The notes beneath the pieces are model-generated. The model saw nothing but the letters and a program-made list of their open reading frames with translations, searched no databases and was not told the origin of the DNA. The translations under genes and the position numbers were made by a program. 64,000 bases of DNA, from contig CAMCUM010000004.1 of assembly GCA_945878975.1 (NCBI GenBank), positions 28,280-92,279 on the forward strand. Reading direction: 5' to 3'. This document shows positions 55,608-63,931 of this stretch, piece after piece (within the stretch, counting starts at the first letter, position 1; each line of letters starts with the position of its first letter). The DNA is from Legionella genomosp. 1. GTDB lineage: Bacteria; Pseudomonadota; Gammaproteobacteria; Legionellales; Legionellaceae.

Positions 55608-56474
55608 CTAACCTTCTTCCCTTAACTTCCAACGCTTATGCATCCACATCCATTGCTCAGGATGAGCCAGGATAATGCGCTCCAAAGCTTGGTTGTACGC
55701 CAAGGTATTGCGATAAATGGATTCTTGCGTAGTCGGGTATTCTTGCCATGGGATGGGATCAAAAAACTCCAACACATGGTCGCCATTGGGTAAACGATAG
55801 CCAGCAGCGGGGACCACAGGCAAGCCAGTATGCCGGGAAAGACTCGCCAAACTGCGGTAAGTGCCGGCTTTTTTTCCAAAAAACTCGACTGCCACTCCGT
55901 CACGGTTTGCTAACGAAGCATGTTGATCGAATACAAACACCACCGCATGATTTTGCTCCAACGCAGATTTGACTTGATACAACGCATCTTGTTTGGGAAT
56001 CACATTCAAGCCAGCGCGATGATAACGGCGAAATAAAATGCGTTCGAGAGATTTCCAACCTAAGCGTCGTCGAATAAAATGAAAATGCCCCTTAAATTGC
56101 TCGAAATTAAGCATACCGCCCAATGGGGCAAATTCCCAACTCCCTACATGAGCCGTCAAAACCAATACGCCCTGCCCTTGCGCCGAAATTTCCAATAAAC
56201 GCTCATATCCTTTGACTGTCACGCGCTTACGCAATGCCGCGTCACTCATAAATCGCAATTGACAAGTTTCTTTGATTGAAGTCAACAAATGCGAATAGAA
56301 CGCGCAGGCCAAATGTTTTTTTTGGGCAGCGCTCAACTTATCGCCATAGACTTGTTCGATATTCTGCAAAACGATACTGCGTCGATAAGGCAAGATACGG
56401 TACGCGCAGCGCCCTACCGTAGAGACAGGTAAGTCAAAAATATCATGGGCAAGCACGGAGCACCACACAGGCAT
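55608..56474 (-). CDS. LpxL/HtrB-type lysophospholipid acyltransferase
   Basis: Membrane-associated acyltransferase that uses acyl-ACP, as lipid A late acyltransferases do. The catalytic HX4E motif is His109-Glu114 (TAHVGSWE), followed by FIRRRLGWKSLERIL and VFDQHASLANRDG. 288 aa. The start overlaps the upstream ketosynthase gene by 32 nt and it is the last gene of the ACP operon. By analogy with LpxXL it may transfer the special acyl chain made by its neighbours to lipid A; ornithine or other lipid acceptors are possible. Confidence 0.88.
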   Translation of the reverse strand: MPVWCSVLAHDIFDLPVSTVGRCAYRILPYRRSIVLQNIEQVYGDKLSAAQKKHLACAFYSHLLTSIKETCQLRFMSDAALRKRVTVKGYERLLEISAQGQGVLVLTAHVGSWEFAPLGGMLNFEQFKGHFHFIRRRLGWKSLERILFRRYHRAGLNVIPKQDALYQVKSALEQNHAVVFVFDQHASLANRDGVAVEFFGKKAGTYRSLASLSRHTGLPVVPAAGYRLPNGDHVLEFFDPIPWQEYPTTQESIYRNTLAYNQALERIILAHPEQWMWMHKRWKLREEG

Positions 56475-57732
56475 TCATACCAGCAAACCCTCGATTGACG
56501 ACTAGCATATGATCTTTATTTTGTGGCCAAGGGCGGGTTTCACGGCTCACATTCAATGCAGCACATTCTTTCGCCACGGCCGTTAAATTTGCAATACCTG
56601 GTACACATTGTTGCCGGGAGGCATGCAGGCCCAGCACCGTGTCCAAAATACCCGAAGCACACAAAGTATGTCCCATGGACCATTTGAAGCCCGTCACTGG
56701 CACTGGTTCCCCTGCTAAGACAGCTGAAATAGCGCGCGCCTCTGTCACATCCGAAAGATAAGAACCATTGCCATGCGCAATGACCAAACCTAAATCTTGT
56801 GGCGTGAGTTGGTAACGTTGTAATGTGTGACTCAGCAATGTCTGTAAAGCTTGTGCTTCCGGATCAATCGCAAACAATCCTTTGGCTTCCGTTGCGGTAC
56901 TGCCGCCTAGCAATTCTGCATAACAATACGCAGAGCGTTGCTCCACCGCCTCTCCACTTTCCAATACCACAGCGCTGGCTCCTTCCGCCAGAATAGTCCC
57001 ATCATGCTCTACATCAAAAGGCTTTAAATCACGCGCGCTCAGCAAGCCCAATTTATCATAATAAAACAAAGCCTGCGGCTCGGCGCCAAGATCATAGCCA
57101 ACTACCAACGCTCTATGCGCTTGGCCAGATGCAATAGCAGCATGCGCCTCTATCAAAGCCTGCATCCCACTGACTGCATGATTCACAAAATTATGATTAG
57201 GTCCCTTAAATCCATAGGTAATACCAAGATACGCTAACACATTATTCGGTAAAACCCGTAATAACCACATGGGATGCACTTCAGAAAACAAATGCTCAGC
57301 AAAAACCTGCATATCCCCTTGAGCATGCCTCATCACTGGTAAAAAATCATATTGCTGAAAATATTTGTTCCCTGGTGAACCGACATATACCGCAAACTCA
57401 TCAGAAAACACAGTTTTTGCCGCATCATCCAATTGGTCACAATAGGTCATCACCTGGCTATCCTCTACCGCTTGCATACCGGCAGAGATCCCCGTCACAT
57501 CTTGGCGAGAAATCAGTTTCAATAGTTTTCGATCGGGTAACATACTGGCGGGTTGGAAGTCTTGCAACTCCCCAGCCTTACGATGTGACCAAGTGGGTAG
57601 GTCCCAAAGCTGCAAATCACCCAGGCCTTGCTGACCCGCTAACAATGCTTGCCAAGTTGCAGCTGCATTCATACCTGTTGCTGTCACCGCACTCATGCCC
57701 GTAACAAATACCCTACGTTTTGAACTCATCAC
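56443..57732 (-). CDS. Ketosynthase-fold protein lacking the active-site Cys
   Basis: A 429-aa beta-ketoacyl-ACP synthase fold. In place of the usual TACxSG nucleophile loop it has NHAVSGM, with Ala186 at the Cys position. The two His and the Lys are kept: His320 (VIAHGNGS, normally HGTGT), Lys350 and His355 (FKWSMGHTL). Such proteins act as chain-length-factor partners or as malonyl-ACP decarboxylases rather than condensing enzymes. Its start (two ATGs at 57732/57729) overlaps the intact ketosynthase gene, a KS/CLF-like arrangement. Exact role is inference. Confidence 0.85.
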   Translation of the reverse strand: MMSSKRRVFVTGMSAVTATGMNAAATWQALLAGQQGLGDLQLWDLPTWSHRKAGELQDFQPASMLPDRKLLKLISRQDVTGISAGMQAVEDSQVMTYCDQLDDAAKTVFSDEFAVYVGSPGNKYFQQYDFLPVMRHAQGDMQVFAEHLFSEVHPMWLLRVLPNNVLAYLGITYGFKGPNHNFVNHAVSGMQALIEAHAAIASGQAHRALVVGYDLGAEPQALFYYDKLGLLSARDLKPFDVEHDGTILAEGASAVVLESGEAVEQRSAYCYAELLGGSTATEAKGLFAIDPEAQALQTLLSHTLQRYQLTPQDLGLVIAHGNGSYLSDVTEARAISAVLAGEPVPVTGFKWSMGHTLCASGILDTVLGLHASRQQCVPGIANLTAVAKECAALNVSRETRPWPQNKDHMLVVNRGFAGMNACVVLRACP

Positions 57733-59027
57733 ACTCCCCCAAATTCAGGGTGTTTAAACAGCAAACAACTATTGGAACCACCAAACCCAAAAGAATTCGA
57801 TAACACTGCTCGTAAAGAACAGTCACGCGGTCCTTCAACAACATAATCCAAATCACAATCTGGATCAGGATGTTGTAAATTTGCGGTCATCGGCACACGA
57901 GCATGGTGCAGCGCAAGCACTGAAAAGGCTGCTTCCAAAGCCCCCGCTGCTGCAATCAAATGCCCCGTCTGACTTTTAGTCGAACTCACAGGAATATCAT
58001 AAGCACGTTGCCCAAATACTGCTTTGATGGCATTGGTCTCACTGAGATCATTCATTTTTGTTGAAGTACCATGCGCATTGATATAACCCACCTCTTCTGG
58101 TGCAACCCCTGCATCGCGTAATGCTCGCTCAATTGCTTGTAATGCGCCATTGCCATCTGGGGGAGAATCCGTAATGCGATAGGAACTTAAAGTATTACCT
58201 TCTCCAGCCAATTCTGCATAAATGCGTGCACCTCTGGCCTTAGCATGGTCCCATTCTTCCAACATCAAAAAGGCGGCACCCTCCCCTAAAATAAAACCCT
58301 TACGCGTCAAATCGAAAGGTCGACTAGCTGATGCTGGCGTCTCATTATCCGTAGATAACGCGCCTAACAAACAAAAACTGGATAACCCAAACGGCGAAAT
58401 CATCGAATCAAAACCACCCGCCAACATATAATCCGCATCACCACGTCGAATCACACGCATGGCCAAACCTAAGGCCTGTCCACTCGAAGCACAAGCAGTA
58501 TGCACAGAAGTAGCATACCCTTGAATCCCAAATTGCTGAATCAAAGAAGACAATCCTGCATTGGCAACGGGCTTGGCAAAATCACTCAATTGATAAAAAT
58601 CGCGCTCTTTCGCTACCAATTGTGCCCAATCTATTTTACCATCTGCCGCACAAGTATGCTGAAAACGTTGCAATGAATCAAAATCAACCGTCATCATACC
58701 ACTGCCTACGACCGCTCCGAAACGATGCGCCAATACCCCATCCACGCCTGATACGATCTGAGCATCACGCATGGCTTGCAATGCGGCATCCAACCCAAAC
58801 AATACAGCAGGTGACGCAAAACGATTATGTTTGGTCCGTAAAATAGGATCTAGTTGAAAATCTTTCACTTCCGCGGCGATACTAGTTGGGAAGCCACTGG
58901 CATCGAATTGCTGAATCTGCGCAATCCCAGATTGCCGGGCCATCAACTGCTCCCAATTCATGACAACATTCGTACCCAAGGGGGATACCATACCCAAACC
59001 AGTGATGGCTACTCGTCTTTCACTCAT
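57729..59027 (-). CDS. Beta-ketoacyl-ACP synthase (FabF-like)
   Basis: Condensing enzyme with the full triad: Cys179 (HTACASSG), His319 (INAHGTST) and His356 with Lys351 (STKSQTGHL). 432 aa from ATG 59027, which follows AGGAG by 8 nt and overlaps the dehydratase stop (ATGA); the longer open frame upstream is inside the dehydratase. Residues SVHTACASSGQALGLAM resemble FabF-type enzymes of secondary fatty-acid clusters. Likely the active half of a pair with the Cys-less protein downstream. Confidence 0.92.
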   Translation of the reverse strand: MSERRVAITGLGMVSPLGTNVVMNWEQLMARQSGIAQIQQFDASGFPTSIAAEVKDFQLDPILRTKHNRFASPAVLFGLDAALQAMRDAQIVSGVDGVLAHRFGAVVGSGMMTVDFDSLQRFQHTCAADGKIDWAQLVAKERDFYQLSDFAKPVANAGLSSLIQQFGIQGYATSVHTACASSGQALGLAMRVIRRGDADYMLAGGFDSMISPFGLSSFCLLGALSTDNETPASASRPFDLTRKGFILGEGAAFLMLEEWDHAKARGARIYAELAGEGNTLSSYRITDSPPDGNGALQAIERALRDAGVAPEEVGYINAHGTSTKMNDLSETNAIKAVFGQRAYDIPVSSTKSQTGHLIAAAGALEAAFSVLALHHARVPMTANLQHPDPDCDLDYVVEGPRDCSLRAVLSNSFGFGGSNSCLLFKHPEFGGV

Positions 59028-59911
59028 CCTTGCACTCCTACGCAATTTATTTCTAACCCACACACTCGTTTGCCAGCAACCGTTGCGGTACAACGCAATG
59101 TCAAAGCTTGCGGATCTTGGCTTTTTACAGTGACATCACAATGCACCACATCACCAGGATAGACAAAATCGCTCATTTTAATTTTACATAAACTACGGAT
59201 CTGATAGGCATCACTTAAGCCCGCTTGCGCTAAAAACGCTTTGACCAAATTGGTGGTACATTCTAATAAAACAGTTAAAGGTAATACCGGTTTATGTGGG
59301 AAATGATCTGGAAAATAAGGCGCAGCACGCGTCACATGCTTGACAGCCGAGATACGAACACCAGGCTCATGTGCCGTGACATCATCAAACTGTAAAGCAG
59401 AGAGCTGTTTGGGTTTTGCCAATGGCAATATAGACGCCTGACTCAGCACCGGTGGCCAAACGCCAGGTCGATCAATTTCTATAAATTGCCTACGCACCAC
59501 AGCGGGATCAATAAAGTCTTCCATCGGTAGCATAGGACCCAAAGCCCCTTCTAAACGAAACACTACCTCAGACCCGACCCGTACTTCTCCATGATATTGG
59601 ACTGCTGTATCATCCAATGCATCAATCCATGACTCTAATTCTAATGTTTCCCCAACATAAGCAACACGCAGCATCTCCACAGAGGACACAACGCCTGCTA
59701 CAGGACGTAATCTAAAATCCATTTTCGCCATCACAGCCCATGCTGTCATTTGTCCTAGCGTTTCGCCAATCAGCGCTGACATGAAACAAGAACGACCTGA
59801 TGTCTCATCTATATAAAGATAAAATTCATCAGGCGTGATATGTTTGATCCCACAAACCGAGCCAGTTGTGGAGGATAATTGTAAAATTCTATCAACGAAT
59901 AAAAAGCGCAT
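59024..59911 (-). CDS. Double-hotdog FabZ/FabA-like dehydratase
   Basis: A 295-aa protein with two hotdog domains. The C-terminal one has the FabZ motif DHFPHKPVLPL with His203 and the acidic partner Glu217, exactly 14 residues apart as in FabZ. The N-terminal one (about 1-130; FLFVDRIL) lacks the His. It would dehydrate 3-hydroxyacyl-ACP in the pathway of the adjacent ACP and ketosynthases. Five nt separate it from the ACP gene. Confidence 0.82.
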   Translation of the reverse strand: MRFLFVDRILQLSSTTGSVCGIKHITPDEFYLYIDETSGRSCFMSALIGETLGQMTAWAVMAKMDFRLRPVAGVVSSVEMLRVAYVGETLELESWIDALDDTAVQYHGEVRVGSEVVFRLEGALGPMLPMEDFIDPAVVRRQFIEIDRPGVWPPVLSQASILPLAKPKQLSALQFDDVTAHEPGVRISAVKHVTRAAPYFPDHFPHKPVLPLTVLLECTTNLVKAFLAQAGLSDAYQIRSLCKIKMSDFVYPGDVVHCDVTVKSQDPQALTLRCTATVAGKRVCGLEINCVGVQG

Positions 59912-59916
59912 TGGGC

Positions 59917-60330
59917 TTATAGCGCGCCAACGGTCTGCGATTGCTCCGCTTTAGCCGTCACAATTAATTTACAAAAAGTTTCCACTGTAAACAATGCAGG
60001 GATTTCATTCAGTTTCATATTCGGTTTGAAATGGTCTGCTGGCACTTCTGAAAGGTATTCACGCAAAGCTCGCATCCCTTCCGTAGTCAACACGCCATTT
60101 TGCTCAAATTCATCTTCAGCCAAATCACCACGCGCATTTTTTTCCAATTGACCACGTGGAATTTTAATCTCAAATTCTTTTTCTAGTTGAAACACCAAAT
60201 CCAAAAAATCAATGGACTCAGCGCCCAAATCTCCAATCAAACGGCTAGTCAATGTCACTTCTTCTTCATCTAAAACTAGGACATCCGCGATAATCGTCCT
60301 AACTTTGGGATAAACACTCTCGACACTCAT
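59917..60330 (-). CDS. Oversized acyl carrier protein
   Basis: Carrier protein whose phosphopantetheine Ser39 lies in DLGAESIDFLDL. The first 60 residues follow the ACP fold; the third-helix region is spread by an insertion and the chain runs to 137 aa, whereas a standard ACP is about 78 aa and AcpXL about 92. The ATG at 60330 has GAGG 7 nt upstream. First gene of its operon, with its own promoter. Likely a specialised carrier for the long or modified acyl chain made here. Confidence 0.88.
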   Translation of the reverse strand: MSVESVYPKVRTIIADVLVLDEEEVTLTSRLIGDLGAESIDFLDLVFQLEKEFEIKIPRGQLEKNARGDLAEDEFEQNGVLTTEGMRALREYLSEVPADHFKPNMKLNEIPALFTVETFCKLIVTAKAEQSQTVGAL

Positions 60331-60364
60331 GATCAATCCTCAAGGCTGTAAAAAATAGTGGCTG

Positions 60365-60393
60365 ATTCTATCACAGGATCCGTCACATCTCAA
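60365..60393 (-). promoter_or_regulatory. Promoter of the ACP-dehydratase-KS-KS-acyltransferase operon
   Basis: Minus strand: TTGAGA (60388-60393), 17-bp spacer, TAGAAT (60365-60370), about 35 nt before the ACP ATG and directly after the porin stop codon. Confidence 0.55.
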
Positions 60394-60395
60394 TT

Positions 60396-61511
60396 TCACG
60401 TTTTATATGTAAACTGCACAACGCCTGATTGGGTATCAGCTGATATCGATCCCAAACTATAGCCATTATCAATTTGCGCAAAAGGCGTAAATATACTGTA
60501 TCCGTAAAGCAATTGTATATGCAAGTTCTTATTGACAGCCACATCCACACCACCAGACAAAAACAACGACGGGGCCAAAGGATACCCAATCGCATTGGTT
60601 CTAAGAGGTGCGGCGTTGGTTTCATACATCATAGTTGCCAACCAGGCAAACCTATCACTGCTAGTATATTGACCAGAGACTTGAAATGACCAGGTATCCG
60701 ACCAGTCGGTGATATAGACATAGTTACCGCGCGTGGTATTAAAGAGTTGCGTGTTGGTTTGCGCACGCCAGTTTGACCAATAGGCCTTTTCTTCCAGAAA
60801 CCATTGTTCTGAAAAATTATGTTCGAAGCCCGTGTACAATACCGCAGCATCCACAATATTCATTTTAAAATTTTTCGAAACCGCGCCATTCAGCCTACTT
60901 GTTCCATGTCCAAACGTATTCACAGGCGAAAAAAAGGCACCAATCAGCGAGTGCTTAGGCGTGATTTTATAGGTAAATCCAGCATCCATATAACGGTTGA
61001 GTCCAGAAACCTTATTGACTTCATTCCCTAAATTGCCAATGACAGCATCCAACTCTTGTAAATAATTATACTCAAGGCCGCCGCCTAACCCCATCGTAAA
61101 TCGATTGGTAATTTGATAACTGGTTTGAAAACCCAGTCTATAATAATACACTTTGGTAGTTGTGGAGTCATAGGCTACCACGGAACTTTCCGGCCACTGC
61201 AAATCACCGTATTGGCATGGCGTAATATTAAAACCCAAAACGAATTTATCAGATAAGCGTGTATCTGCTAACAAATACGGAAGCGAATCAAAAGTACTGG
61301 TGCGCGCTTGACCTGTCCCACCCAACGCAGTCCCATTGAACTCCAAAACTGGTGCCACAAATACATTGCCTAAAATCATATTTTGCTGCGAAACATCTCC
61401 CAAATCTGCTGGATTTTGGAAAAAAGAATCCGTGAGAATTTGACCAACATCCGCATAAGCATATTTGGTAAAAGCCAAAAAAGATAACAAGCAAAGACTG
61501 CGTTTGATCAT
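60396..61511 (-). CDS. Outer-membrane FadL/OmpP1-type porin
   Basis: A 371-aa beta-barrel protein with a signal peptide (about 1-20, ending YAYA), the N-terminal NPADLGDVSQQNM typical of the FadL/OmpP1 hatch region, alternating amphipathic strands, and a C-terminal aromatic strand ending FTYKT. FadL-family channels pass long-chain fatty acids or other hydrophobic molecules. Start overlaps the xseA stop (ATGA). A role in the neighbouring lipid pathway is suggested by position only. Confidence 0.75.
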   Translation of the reverse strand: MIKRSLCLLSFLAFTKYAYADVGQILTDSFFQNPADLGDVSQQNMILGNVFVAPVLEFNGTALGGTGQARTSTFDSLPYLLADTRLSDKFVLGFNITPCQYGDLQWPESSVVAYDSTTTKVYYYRLGFQTSYQITNRFTMGLGGGLEYNYLQELDAVIGNLGNEVNKVSGLNRYMDAGFTYKITPKHSLIGAFFSPVNTFGHGTSRLNGAVSKNFKMNIVDAAVLYTGFEHNFSEQWFLEEKAYWSNWRAQTNTQLFNTTRGNYVYITDWSDTWSFQVSGQYTSSDRFAWLATMMYETNAAPLRTNAIGYPLAPSLFLSGGVDVAVNKNLHIQLLYGYSIFTPFAQIDNGYSLGSISADTQSGVVQFTYKT

Positions 61512-62746
61512 AGCACTTCTTCTACGTCTAAACTCTCCTCTTTAGCCAACACTTCGCAATCTAAATGTCCACGTGCAAGTCGGACTCTTATCTGCTTGCC
61601 AACGGCAATGTCTTGCGCTGAAGTGAGTAATTTTTCATCGCAAGTCACCACTGCATAGCCACGTTCCAAAGTTGCAAGCGGGCTAACCGCATGCAAACGA
61701 CCTTTAATATTTTGCAGCGCTTGTCCACGCATTTGCAAGATTTGTGCCATGATTTGGCGTAATTGATATTCACGATGATCCAAGGTTTGCCAATACGCTG
61801 CGATCATCTGGCGGGGCGACGCCAAGCGTTGCCGTTGATGCGTATATCGGACATATTGCTGTTGCAGCACACGCTGCACCGCTTGCTGCATTCGCAACGT
61901 AAGCGCTTGAACATTCAACCACAATTCCTCCTGGACGGGCGTCACCATTTCTGCCGCAGCAGTAGGCGTGGGTGCCCGCAAATCCGCGACCAAATCCGCA
62001 ATGGTGACATCGATTTCGTGACCAATCCCAGTCACAATTGGAATCTGACTACCCGCGATGACATATGCCAATGCTTCGTCATTAAATGCCCATAAATCCT
62101 CTAAACTCCCACCGCCACGCGCTAAAATAAGCACATCACAGATCTGCTCCTGATTGGCCAACAGAATAGCCGCTGCCAATTGAGGCGCTGCCAATTTACC
62201 TTGCACATCACTAGGATAGATCTGCACGGTGGCCAGAGGATAACGTCTATTTAAAGTCGTCAAAATATCGCGAATGGCAGCGCCCGTAGGGGAGGTGATC
62301 ACGCCAATTTTTTGCGGAAAACGGGGGATTCTTTTTTTACGATCCGCAGCAAATAAGCCGGCGGCAAACAATTTCTGTTTCAATTGCTCAAACTGTTGAT
62401 GCAAATCTCCAAGACCTGCTTCGCTCAACGTTTCCACAATTAATTGATAATCACCACGCGCTTCATACAAGCTCAAATTACCCTGCACCACCACTTGCGC
62501 TCCATTACCCATTTGCGCGTGGATCCGCAAATGCTTATGGCGAAAAAAAACACAACGTACTTGCGCATGCTGATCTTTCAAAGTGAAATACCAATGCCCT
62601 GAGCTCGGCTTGGTCAAATTCGAGATTTCGCCTTGCACAGACACCATCCCCAAACCTTGCTCCAGGCAAGCTTTGACTTGGCGGTTCAATTCAGAAACTG
62701 AATAAACATCCGTTTGTATATCAGCCAACAATGGAATACCCCGCAT
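61508..62746 (-). CDS. xseA: Exodeoxyribonuclease VII large subunit
   Basis: Catalytic subunit of the single-strand-specific nuclease. N-terminal OB fold (VYSVSELNRQVKACLEQGLG, VQGEISNLTKPSSGHWYF) and the Exonuc_VII_L domain (GVITSPTGAAIRDIL, ILARGGGSLEDLWAFNDE, GIGHEIDVTIADLVADLRAPTPT). 412 aa. The ATG at 62746 overlaps fabL by 26 nt; TTG codons a little downstream are alternatives. xseB is not in the window. Confidence 0.95.
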   Translation of the reverse strand: MRGIPLLADIQTDVYSVSELNRQVKACLEQGLGMVSVQGEISNLTKPSSGHWYFTLKDQHAQVRCVFFRHKHLRIHAQMGNGAQVVVQGNLSLYEARGDYQLIVETLSEAGLGDLHQQFEQLKQKLFAAGLFAADRKKRIPRFPQKIGVITSPTGAAIRDILTTLNRRYPLATVQIYPSDVQGKLAAPQLAAAILLANQEQICDVLILARGGGSLEDLWAFNDEALAYVIAGSQIPIVTGIGHEIDVTIADLVADLRAPTPTAAAEMVTPVQEELWLNVQALTLRMQQAVQRVLQQQYVRYTHQRQRLASPRQMIAAYWQTLDHREYQLRQIMAQILQMRGQALQNIKGRLHAVSPLATLERGYAVVTCDEKLLTSAQDIAVGKQIRVRLARGHLDCEVLAKEESLDVEEVL

Positions 62747-63473
62747 CAACAAATAGGGTATGGCCACGAATCATGCTTGCTTCAGGCAAACACAACAGAT
62801 ACACAGCATTCGCAACATCTTCCGGCGACAAAGGGCGGTCGGCCAAAGCATGCGCTTGATATTCGGCTAACAATTGTTCTCGATTAGGAAAATATTTCAA
62901 AGCATCCGTATCCACAACACCCGCGGAAACTGTATTGACGGTGATGCCTTGTGGGGCAAGTTCAATACTCAAAGAACGCACCAAAGCTTCTAATGCTGCT
63001 TTCGAAGCACCAATAAATGCGTAATTAGGGATCGCACGTTGGGCGCCCAAACTAGACAACGCAACCACGCGTCCCCCCGTTTGCAAAACAGATTGTGCAG
63101 CAGACACCAAATGATTGAGCGCCAAAGCATTGGTTTCCATACACCAACGCCAATGTTTGGTTGACATTTTTAAAGCCGGTTTCAACACCCCTGAGGCCGC
63201 ATTGGAAATCAAAATATCCAAACGATCAAAATGCTGCCCGAATTGCACGAACAATTCTTTCACCGAAGCTTCATCCGCAACATTCGCTTTAAAAGCCACT
63301 GCGCGTCGCCCCATAGCTTGAATCGCTTGTACCAACTGATCAGCTTCCTCAGCACTGGAATAATAAACAATCGCGACATCAGCCCCAGCCTTAGCCAATT
63401 TAAGCGCCACAGCCTTACCAATCCCACGCGCGCCACCCGTAATCAAAGCCACTTTTGATGCTAATGTTTGCAT
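62721..63473 (-). CDS. Enoyl-ACP reductase, FabL type
   Basis: SDR-fold reductase of 250 aa. Cofactor motif ITGGARGIGKA; the active site is Tyr151 with Lys158 (NYAFIGASK), the Y-x6-K spacing of enoyl reductases rather than the Y-x3-K of ketoacyl reductases. SNAASGVLKPALKM, VVALSSLG, DTDALKYFPNRE and SMIRGHTLFVDAG match the FabL (ENR III) family of Bacillus. It would do the last reduction of each elongation cycle. Gene start has a -10 at 63504. Heads the xseA-porin run. Confidence 0.88.
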   Translation of the reverse strand: MQTLASKVALITGGARGIGKAVALKLAKAGADVAIVYYSSAEEADQLVQAIQAMGRRAVAFKANVADEASVKELFVQFGQHFDRLDILISNAASGVLKPALKMSTKHWRWCMETNALALNHLVSAAQSVLQTGGRVVALSSLGAQRAIPNYAFIGASKAALEALVRSLSIELAPQGITVNTVSAGVVDTDALKYFPNREQLLAEYQAHALADRPLSPEDVANAVYLLCLPEASMIRGHTLFVDAGYSIVG

Positions 63474-63503
63474 GTTAAACCTGTCGTAATATGATCTCCG
63501 CGC

Positions 63504-63509
63504 AGTATA
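63504..63509 (-). promoter_or_regulatory. -10 box of the fabL promoter
   Basis: TATACT on the minus strand 30 nt before the fabL ATG; only a weak TTTTTA lies at the -35 position (63527-63532). Beyond it, 63540-63740 holds a REP-like half palindrome (TGGGTGAAACGC near 63586) and nothing else clear. Confidence 0.4.
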
Positions 63510-63740
63510 GCCTATCAGCGCATGTTTAAAAATGGACTGATGTAAAAACCTCGTCTTTGCGAACGCTAAAGAAGCATCTTAGCCTGGGTGAAACGCAGTC
63601 TCACCCGGGATTTTAAATAACCGATCTACCATGCATCGCCTACGGCTAACAAGGGGAAGGAGAAAGCTGTATATTTAAATTTGACTCTATTTGCCTTAAA
63701 TATTATAATCCGGCTTCAAATGTGACTTTATTGGTGATTT

Positions 63741-63884
63741 ATGGCACAAAATACTACCGACCGGCTGACTCAGTACAAAAAAATCCAACAAATATTCAAA
63801 GATCATATTGCAATGCTGAATAACGAAGCAACAACCCTTGCTGTCAATGACGAACTCACCTTACGCACACCCCTTGTTTCGTAA
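63741..63884 (+). CDS. Small ORF of 47 aa, possibly a truncated gene
   Basis: ATG at 63741, TAA at 63882. The product (MAQNTTDRLTQYKKIQQI...) is polar and helical. No good ribosome site. It ends just before the transposase gene, so it may be the first part of a gene interrupted by the insertion. No family recognised. Confidence 0.3.
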   Translation: MAQNTTDRLTQYKKIQQIFKDHIAMLNNEATTLAVNDELTLRTPLVS

Positions 63885-63931
63885 CTGAAATTAATTAAAA
63901 TTCTGCTCCTGCTTTTATGGAGGAGCAACGC

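Noticed and set aside
55608..63473. Aryl-polyene or type II polyketide cluster
   Set aside because: The KS/CLF-like pair fits, but there is no ammonia-lyase, thioesterase, cyclase, aromatase or glycosyltransferase; the terminal LpxL-type gene fits lipid acylation better.
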